The position numbers and the translations under genes are program-made. Below are positions 57,897 to 64,000 of a DNA stretch of 64,000 bases, one piece after another. The notes under the pieces are model-generated. The model worked only from the letters and a program-made list of their open reading frames with translations. It did no database searches and was not told the origin of the DNA. The first letter of the stretch is position 1. Each line of letters starts with the position of its first letter. The DNA lies in contig CAJSYQ010000003.1 of assembly GCA_910574015.1 (NCBI GenBank), positions 1-64,000 of the forward strand. The letters run 5' to 3'. Origin of the DNA: Eubacteriaceae bacterium. GTDB lineage: Bacteria; Bacillota; Clostridia; Lachnospirales; Lachnospiraceae.

Positions 57897-60536
57897 ATGA
57901 AACCCTATGGATTAAACGAATTGAGAAAAATGTATCTGGAATTTTTTGAGGGAAAGGAACATCTCGTAATGCCGAGCTTTTCCCTGGTTCCACAGAATGA
58001 TAAGAGTCTTCTCCTGATCAATGCGGGGATGGCGCCGCTGAAGCCATACTTCACTGGACAGGAGATTCCCCCCAGACGCCGCGTCGCCACCTGTCAGAAG
58101 TGTATCCGTACAGGCGATATTGAGAATGTGGGGAAGACGGCGAGACATGGTACATTTTTTGAAATGCTTGGCAATTTTTCCTTTGGGGACTATTTTAAGC
58201 GTGAAGCCATTGCCTGGTCCTGGGAATTTCTCACAAAGGTTCTTGAGATTCCAGAAGAACGGCTGTATCCGTCTGTTTACAAAGAAGATGACGAGGCTTT
58301 TGACATATGGAATAAGGAGATAGGGATTGCCCCGGAAAGGATTTTCCGTTTTGGAAAGGAAGACAACTTCTGGGAGCACGGCGCCGGACCCTGCGGACCC
58401 TGTTCAGAGATTTATTTTGACCGGGGAGAGAAATACGGCTGTGGCGGGCCGGAATGTACGGTGGGCTGTGAATGTGACAGGTATGTTGAGATCTGGAACA
58501 ATGTATTTACCCAGTTTGAGAATGACGGAAATGGCAATTATACGGAACTGGAAAATAAAAATATTGATACGGGAATGGGCTTAGAGCGTCTTGCCGTGGT
58601 AATGCAGGATGTGGAATCCATTTTTGATGTGGATACCATTCGTGCAATCCGTGAGAAGGTATGTGAGTTTGCCGGGGCGGAATATGGCAGCAATGAAAGG
58701 AACGATGTGTCTATCCGTGTGATTACGGATCATATCCGTTCTGTCACCTTTATGGTATCTGACGGCATCACGCCATCTAACGAGGGAAGGGGTTATGTAC
58801 TCCGGAGACTTTTACGCCGTGCGGCGCGCCATGGCAGATTGTTGGGGATCCAGGGAGAATTTCTGGCTGCCCTCAGCAGGAAGGTGATCGAGGAATCTCA
58901 CAGCGGATATCCCGAGCTGGCAGACAGGGAGAGTTATATACTGAAGCTTATTACAGTAGAAGAGCAGAATTTCAATAAAACCATCGATCAGGGATTGTCC
59001 ATTCTCAATGATATGATGGCAGAACTAGAGAAGAGCGGTAAGAAGGTACTCTCGGGAGAGGATACTTTCCGGCTATATGATACTTACGGCTTTCCTATGG
59101 ATCTGACCATCGAGATTCTGGAGGAAAAGGGTTTTTCTGTGGATGAGGATGGTTTCCATAAGGCTATGGAGAATCAAAGAAAGACGGCCCGTGAAGCCAG
59201 GGAAACAACGAACTATATGGGAGCGGATGTCACCATTTACCAGTCTATTGATGCCTCTGTCGAAAGTAAATTTGTGGGCTATGACAGATTATCCCATGAA
59301 TCCAGTATCACCGTGCTGACTACCAGCGATGCCATTGTAGAAGAACTGGTGGCAGGACAGGAGGGTACGATTCTTGTAGAGGAGACTCCGATGTACGCCA
59401 CCATGGGCGGACAGGAGGCGGATACAGGTGTGATCACTACTGCCGGGGGACGTTTTGTCGTTGAGGATGTAATAAAGCTCCAGGGCACGAAGATTGGCCA
59501 TGTGGGCAGAATGGAAGAGGGAATCATTAGGACTGGTGAGAGGGCAAATCTCACGGTAGATGAGAGACGGCGGAATCTCACTGCCAGCAACCACAGTGCC
59601 ACCCATCTGATGCAGAAGGCGCTGCGTCTGGTGCTGGGTGACCATGTGGAGCAGAAGGGCTCTCTGGTAGATCCAGACAAGCTTCGTTTTGACTTCACAC
59701 ATTTCTCTCCTATGACACCGGAGGAGATCAAGAAGGTAGAGGAGATTGTCAACCAGGAGATACAGGCAGGTCTCTCTGTGGTGACAAAGGAGATGTCCAT
59801 CGAAGAGGCGAAGAAGACTGGTGCCATGGCTCTCTTTGGGGAGAAATACGGGGAGGTAGTCCGCGTGGTACAGATGGGAGAATTTAGTTCCGAGTTGTGC
59901 GGCGGTACACATGTCCCCAATACACAGAATATTTCTGCTTTCCGCATTGTATCGGAGGGCGGAGTGGCTGCCGGCGTAAGAAGAATTGAAGCACTTACCG
60001 GGGCCGGTCTTATGGCATATTACAATGAGATGGAAGAAAGTCTCCAGAAGACCTCCCGTATACTGAAAGCTGTTCCCGACGAAGTTCCTGCTAAGGTGTT
60101 GTCCCTGCAGGAGGAGATAAAGGCGCTGCAGAAGGAAAACGACAGGCTGAAGGCAAAGATTGCTAAGGATGCGGCGGGTGATGTGACGAATGAGGCGGAA
60201 GAGATCAACGGAATCCGTATTCTGGCAAAGCAGCTGACGGATATTGATATGAATGGTATGAGGGATCTGGGGGATGAGACGAAAAATAAGCTGGGAGAGG
60301 CATTTATCGTATTTGCCTGTGAGAATGGCGGCAAGGTAAATCTTATAGCCATGGCGACACAGGGAGCGATGGATAGGGGAGCCCATGCCGGCAATCTCAT
60401 CAAAGAGATAGCGGTTGTTGTAGGAGGAGGGGGCGGTGGAAGACCGAATATGGCTCAGGCCGGCGGTAAGAATCCGGCAGCCATCCCGGATGCGCTGGAA
60501 AAGGCAGTTCAGGTGATGAAAAGCCAGCTGGCGTAG
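57897..60536 (+). CDS. alaS: Alanine--tRNA ligase
   Basis: 879 residues, full length, with aggaggc upstream. Class II core (ARHGTFFEMLGNFSFGDYFK, GMGLERLAVVMQ), the editing domain with HSATHLMQKALR and CGGTHVPNT (zinc/editing His-Cys), and the C-terminal coiled coil and Gly-rich DHHA1-type domain (VVVGGGGGGRPNMAQAGGKN). Attaches alanine to tRNA-Ala. Confidence 0.97.
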   Translation: MKPYGLNELRKMYLEFFEGKEHLVMPSFSLVPQNDKSLLLINAGMAPLKPYFTGQEIPPRRRVATCQKCIRTGDIENVGKTARHGTFFEMLGNFSFGDYFKREAIAWSWEFLTKVLEIPEERLYPSVYKEDDEAFDIWNKEIGIAPERIFRFGKEDNFWEHGAGPCGPCSEIYFDRGEKYGCGGPECTVGCECDRYVEIWNNVFTQFENDGNGNYTELENKNIDTGMGLERLAVVMQDVESIFDVDTIRAIREKVCEFAGAEYGSNERNDVSIRVITDHIRSVTFMVSDGITPSNEGRGYVLRRLLRRAARHGRLLGIQGEFLAALSRKVIEESHSGYPELADRESYILKLITVEEQNFNKTIDQGLSILNDMMAELEKSGKKVLSGEDTFRLYDTYGFPMDLTIEILEEKGFSVDEDGFHKAMENQRKTAREARETTNYMGADVTIYQSIDASVESKFVGYDRLSHESSITVLTTSDAIVEELVAGQEGTILVEETPMYATMGGQEADTGVITTAGGRFVVEDVIKLQGTKIGHVGRMEEGIIRTGERANLTVDERRRNLTASNHSATHLMQKALRLVLGDHVEQKGSLVDPDKLRFDFTHFSPMTPEEIKKVEEIVNQEIQAGLSVVTKEMSIEEAKKTGAMALFGEKYGEVVRVVQMGEFSSELCGGTHVPNTQNISAFRIVSEGGVAAGVRRIEALTGAGLMAYYNEMEESLQKTSRILKAVPDEVPAKVLSLQEEIKALQKENDRLKAKIAKDAAGDVTNEAEEINGIRILAKQLTDIDMNGMRDLGDETKNKLGEAFIVFACENGGKVNLIAMATQGAMDRGAHAGNLIKEIAVVVGGGGGGRPNMAQAGGKNPAAIPDALEKAVQVMKSQLA

Positions 60537-60556
60537 ATGCCTTTGACAGCTGAATA

Positions 60557-61651
60557 TCAACTGAATAGATGTGATAGGAACCCGCACAGGAAATCTCTGG
60601 ACAGTGCGGGTTCCTTTTCTGGATCCAGCCAGCAGAAGGAAGTGCCGCCCCGTCGTTCTTTTCTGAAAAGAGGGGTCTGTTCTGGCAGAAATTTTTGCGG
60701 CAGGGGAAGAAAAAGTCCGTTTTTTTTTGTATAACAGTTGGCGGCGGAGGCTTTCCTGCGGTGAGCCGGGTCCACATAGACTCCGACGCTTTTGTGGACG
60801 GCAGTGTCCTCCTCCGGCAGGTAATAATAGTTTTTATAATCAGTGTAGAAATGGTATAATGTCCCCTGATACAGGGGAATGGAAAGCGACAGCCGGCGGG
60901 AGCGGAAAGAGTAATGGATGCGATCCTGTTCCACTTCGAGGGAGACCGGAAATTTCCCTTCCAGCGTATCAGACATGATCAGGCTCTGATCTGAGAGAGA
61001 GCACAAGGGCTGCGGCGACGGCCGATAAGAGGTATAATAGAGAAGCTGGCAGCACAGCACGGTACCCAGGAGATCATCATGATTATGCAGCATAAGCTGG
61101 GTTCTGCGTTCTTCCATCAGGCTGTCCCGGAAATATTTCTTCTGCATGAATTCGGTGTAGAGCTGGATACAATCTTTTCCGGTAAAGCTGTCATTCCGCT
61201 GAAAGCGGAGAAAACGTTCCATGGTAGTCAATTTCATGTTGGCGGTGCCAAACCATTTCTTTTTCTTTCCCGCCAGACGGTACAGATCCAGACTTTCTTT
61301 TCCACAGAATGGAGACGGCAGGCCGTGGGCCAGGTATTTTTTCTCAAGGTAAGGGATATCGAAGGTGCTGCCGTTGTAATGAATAAAGGTGGAAAAGGGG
61401 CCGGCAAAGGCGGCAAAGGAGGATAGGATCTCTTTCTCACTGATGTAGTCGTCAGCAAACCATTGTCTCAGCATAAGAACTCCCTCTGCATACCAGGCGG
61501 CACCAATCAGGTAGAGGGAGGAGACATGGGGGGAGAGTCCTGTCGTCTCAATATCAAAAAAGCATATGTCCCCAGGCGGGCAGGGCAGAGCCTGCAGGCA
61601 GTTTTTCAGTAAGGATGATTCGATATCTATTTTTTGTTCTGTAATTTGCAT
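60557..61651 (-). CDS. YprB-type RNase H-like exonuclease
   Basis: 364 residues from ATG 61651 with ggcggagg upstream on the minus strand. The DEDD-type RNase H-like exonuclease domain shows FFDIETTGLSPHVSSLYLIG, FIHYNGSTFDIPYLEKKY, SLDLYRLAGKK and HNHDDLLGTVLCCQLL; the DE pair and later Asp residues look intact. A C-terminal beta-rich region follows. COG3359-type proteins are poorly characterised. Convergent with alaS. Confidence 0.88.
   Translation of the reverse strand: MQITEQKIDIESSLLKNCLQALPCPPGDICFFDIETTGLSPHVSSLYLIGAAWYAEGVLMLRQWFADDYISEKEILSSFAAFAGPFSTFIHYNGSTFDIPYLEKKYLAHGLPSPFCGKESLDLYRLAGKKKKWFGTANMKLTTMERFLRFQRNDSFTGKDCIQLYTEFMQKKYFRDSLMEERRTQLMLHNHDDLLGTVLCCQLLYYTSYRPSPQPLCSLSDQSLIMSDTLEGKFPVSLEVEQDRIHYSFRSRRLSLSIPLYQGTLYHFYTDYKNYYYLPEEDTAVHKSVGVYVDPAHRRKASAANCYTKKNGLFLPLPQKFLPEQTPLFRKERRGGTSFCWLDPEKEPALSRDFLCGFLSHLFS
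60577..60619 (+). terminator. Terminator of alaS inside the opposing gene
   Basis: GGAACCCGCAC (60577-60587) pairs exactly with GTGCGGGTTCC (60604-60614), then TTTTCT. It lies in the last codons of the YprB-like gene on the minus strand. Confidence 0.85.
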
Positions 61652-61826
61652 CTGTTTCGCCTCCGCCGTTCGCTATATAAAACATTTTAATATAAATCAG
61701 TGCCGACGGCAATCCTATTTTATATCTGTTTTGCCGCGGAGAAAAGGAATTTGAAAATCCGGGGGCATTATGGTATGATTAGGTAAAACGGTAATCGGAA
61801 ATAGTGACCAGCGAGGTGAGGCCGGG

Positions 61827-63416
61827 ATGAGGATCGACATTCAGGAAAAATTAAGAGAATTAAAGCATTTACAGGGACTGAAGGGCCGGGTGCAGAACAG
61901 CCTGAGCGGTTTTCTGCGGGCCTGTGTAGTGGCTCTGCTGGTAGCATTTCAGTTTGCGGTCATACTGATCCTGCCTTTTTTTCTGCGTCAGTTTTCTTCT
62001 ACCTTTTATGTTCTTCTGGAGATTGCAGGGGTTCTTGCCATCGTGACTTTGACCAATAATAACCGCAGTATGACGTACAAATTTGCCTGGCTCTGTATCA
62101 TTGTAGTACTTCCGATATCCGGGTATATTATGTTTGCCCTCTGGGGGAAGGTGGGCAAAAAAAATAAGCTGAATCAATTGATCAGTCATCAGGTTCGGGA
62201 GGTCGATACGCATCTGAGGGAAGATAAGGAGGTATCCCGTGAGTTTGTGGCGAGACATCCGGTGAGCTCCCGCATGTCACGCTATATGCAGGCGGAGGGA
62301 TCCCCCATCTATAAAAATAACCAGGCGGAATACTATTCCTTTGGCGAAGATGCCTTTGAGGACCTTTTCGCAGACCTGGAGCAGGCACAGCGGTTTATCT
62401 TTATTGAATTCTTTATTGTGGCAGAGGGCGCTCTGTGGGATAAGATACATCCGATACTGAAACGCAAGGTGGCGGAGGGCATCGAAGTGAAATTCCTCTA
62501 TGACGACTTTGGAGCGCTGCTTCGGACAGGCAGGGATTTTGCTGCAGAACTGCGGAAAGAAGGGATCCAGGTGGAGATCTTCAATCCCATCCACAAATAT
62601 GTGAGCAAGCTCTTTATGAATTTCCGGGATCATCAGAAGATTGTCGTAATTGACGGAAAGGTTGCCTATACGGGAGGATTCAATCTGGCGGATGAATATG
62701 CCAATCTGGTGGAGCGTTTTGGCGTCTGGAAGGATTCGGGACTCCGGCTGACGGGGGATGCGGTATGGGGCATGACCATTACGTTTCTGGAACTCTGGAC
62801 GGTGTGTGCCTGGGATGACGTGATACATTATGACAAATACCGGCCCCAGGAGCAGTTTCCTCAAACGGATATGTACTGTCATGTCCTCCGGGATGGGCCG
62901 GCGCTGGATACCCGTTCCCTTGTGGGGAGTATTTATAAACAGATGATACAGTATTCCGGTGTAAAGTTATACGTGATGACACCGTATCTGATTCTGGAAG
63001 AGTTTATGGTTGACACGTTTTTGGAGGCAGTGCGCCGGGGGGTAGATGTTCGTATTATAACTCCCTATATACCTGATAAAAAGTATATTAAGTGGATGAC
63101 GGAATATCATTATGGCATACTTCTAAAAAATGGCATCCGGATCTATGAGTACCTGCCGGGATTTATCCATTCCAAGGTGGTTATGAATGAACATTGTGCG
63201 GTGGTGGGGACGATCAATATGGATTACCGCAGCTTCTATCTCCATTATGAGAATGGTGTATGGGTATATGACAGTGAATTTTTGCAGAAGGTGGAGAAGG
63301 ATTTTATCCAGACCTTCGCAGAGAGTAAGGAGATTACCTATCAGGAGTGGAAGAACCGTCCGGCAAAGCGTAAAATGATACAGCAGATTCTACATGTATT
63401 TGATACACTGGTATAG
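61827..63416 (+). CDS. cls: Cardiolipin synthase (phospholipase D family)
   Basis: 529 residues, ribosome site gcgaggtgag. Two N-terminal helices (LVAFQFAVILILPFFL, FAWLCIIVVLPISGYIMFAL) and two PLD motifs. HKD1 is HQKIVVID at 269-276 with GGFN following. HKD2 is HSKVVMNE at 448-455 followed by GTINMD, so the usual Asp is Glu. It joins two phosphatidylglycerols to cardiolipin at the membrane. The ruvA ribosome site overlaps its stop. Confidence 0.93.
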   Translation: MRIDIQEKLRELKHLQGLKGRVQNSLSGFLRACVVALLVAFQFAVILILPFFLRQFSSTFYVLLEIAGVLAIVTLTNNNRSMTYKFAWLCIIVVLPISGYIMFALWGKVGKKNKLNQLISHQVREVDTHLREDKEVSREFVARHPVSSRMSRYMQAEGSPIYKNNQAEYYSFGEDAFEDLFADLEQAQRFIFIEFFIVAEGALWDKIHPILKRKVAEGIEVKFLYDDFGALLRTGRDFAAELRKEGIQVEIFNPIHKYVSKLFMNFRDHQKIVVIDGKVAYTGGFNLADEYANLVERFGVWKDSGLRLTGDAVWGMTITFLELWTVCAWDDVIHYDKYRPQEQFPQTDMYCHVLRDGPALDTRSLVGSIYKQMIQYSGVKLYVMTPYLILEEFMVDTFLEAVRRGVDVRIITPYIPDKKYIKWMTEYHYGILLKNGIRIYEYLPGFIHSKVVMNEHCAVVGTINMDYRSFYLHYENGVWVYDSEFLQKVEKDFIQTFAESKEITYQEWKNRPAKRKMIQQILHVFDTLV

Positions 63417-63425
63417 GAGGATGAA

Positions 63426-64000
63426 ATGATAGCATTTGTGAAAGGCATACTGGATATCGTGGAAGAGGACCGTATTATTATTGATCATCAGGGAATGGGT
63501 CTTGAACTGCTTGTGCCCGGCTCTATTCTGCCGGCTCTTCCCCAGGTGGGAAATGAGGTTAAGATTTACACCTATATGCATGTCCGGGAGGATGCCATAC
63601 AGCTTTTTGGATTCAGGACCCGGGATGAGAAGGATATGTTTCGGCTTCTGATCACGGTAAATGGCGTCGGTCCCAAAGGGGCGCTTGGCATCCTGTCAGT
63701 GATGGATGTGGATTCTCTCCGTTTTGCTATTCTATCGGATGATGCGAAAAGCATTTCCCGGGCGCCGGGGATCGGCAGCAAGACGGCAGGTAAGGTGATC
63801 CTTGAACTGAAAGATAAATGTCATCTGGAGGATATGCTGGGAAATCTGGCGGATACGGGAGAGGAGCAGCCAGCGGGGGCTGTGTCGGGAGAAGAGGAGA
63901 GAGAGGCCCGCAATGATGCGGTACAGGCGCTGGTGGCGCTGGGGTATACTGCCGCAGAAGCGGCCCAGGCAGTGAGAGCGGTTAAGACAACGGCAGATAT
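63426..64000 (+). CDS. ruvA: Holliday junction DNA helicase subunit RuvA (partial, runs off the right edge)
   Basis: ATG 63426 with aggagg at 63415-63420. 191 codons are visible. The N-terminal OB-fold (MIAFVKGILDIVEEDRIIID, then MGLELLVPGSILPALPQVG) is followed by LFGFRTRDEKDMFRLLITVN and the helix-hairpin-helix segments GVGPKGALGILSVM and APGIGSKTAGKVILELKDK. The C-terminal domain (ARNDAVQALVALGYTAAEAA) is nearly complete. It binds four-way junctions and loads RuvB. Confidence 0.95.
   Translation, partial: MIAFVKGILDIVEEDRIIIDHQGMGLELLVPGSILPALPQVGNEVKIYTYMHVREDAIQLFGFRTRDEKDMFRLLITVNGVGPKGALGILSVMDVDSLRFAILSDDAKSISRAPGIGSKTAGKVILELKDKCHLEDMLGNLADTGEEQPAGAVSGEEEREARNDAVQALVALGYTAAEAAQAVRAVKTTAD

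Overview
The window is ordinary-composition chromosome from an endospore-forming, probably motile, Gram-positive anaerobe of the Clostridia, most likely family Lachnospiraceae. The evidence is a complete spoIIIA operon leading into asp23-nusB-xseAB-ispA-dxs-tlyA-nadK-argR, a T-box in front of pheST, SleB-type hydrolases, AzlCD, and small families typical of that group (DUF5685, DUF6142, DUF2225). The genus cannot be fixed from the sequence. No rRNA, tRNA or CRISPR array was seen.

Layout. 1-0.7 kb: broken IS-type transposase end and AT-rich spacer. 0.7-1.2 kb: small lipoprotein with a strong terminator. 1.25-6.0 kb: spoIIIAA-AH, which builds the mother-cell side of the forespore feeding channel, with an unusually short spoIIIAF. 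6.0-14 kb: housekeeping run from a strong promoter (envelope protein, antitermination factor, exonuclease VII, isoprenoid synthesis, rRNA methylation, NAD kinase, arginine repressor, YebC). 14-20.4 kb: SGNH hydrolase, HAD phosphatase, acyl-CoA ligase, chemoreceptor, phosphoglycerate mutase. 20.6-26.6 kb: ABC exporter, two-component system, unknown membrane-anchored protein and VanY-like carboxypeptidase, which look like a cell-envelope response cluster.

26.67-30.9 kb is the accessory islet and the most unusual part. It has an AAA ATPase paired with a TOPRIM-like DUF4276 gene, an arrangement of defence type. The nuclease gene is broken twice: a one-base slip at an A7 run and an out-of-frame deletion. 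Facing it on the minus strand are a PAPS-reductase/ParB pair of the IbrA/IbrB kind and a DUF3892 gene. 31-34.5 kb: CDF metal exporter, then a membrane zinc-ribbon protein, DUF5685, a J-domain protein with Gly-Tyr repeats and a cysteine-rich tail, and a small membrane protein.

34.7-45.2 kb: lone fabH, SpoIID-like amidase, YihY-like membrane protein, AzlCD exporter, T-box-controlled pheST, VanZ-like protein, DUF6142, and an AP2/HNH-like protein. 45.4-52 kb: two SleB-type hydrolases, thrC coupled to a eukaryotic-type hisA, cytosolic GH13 enzyme, secreted beta-helix protein. 52-64 kb: glnS with an atypical KMSKS region, DUF2225, a decayed CotH gene, a chemoreceptor with a lysine-rich N-terminus, alaS, a YprB-type nuclease, cardiolipin synthase and the start of ruvA.

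Gene starts were moved to the codon with the best ribosome-binding site where the longest reading frame was too long. Family names come from recognised motifs, not from a search.
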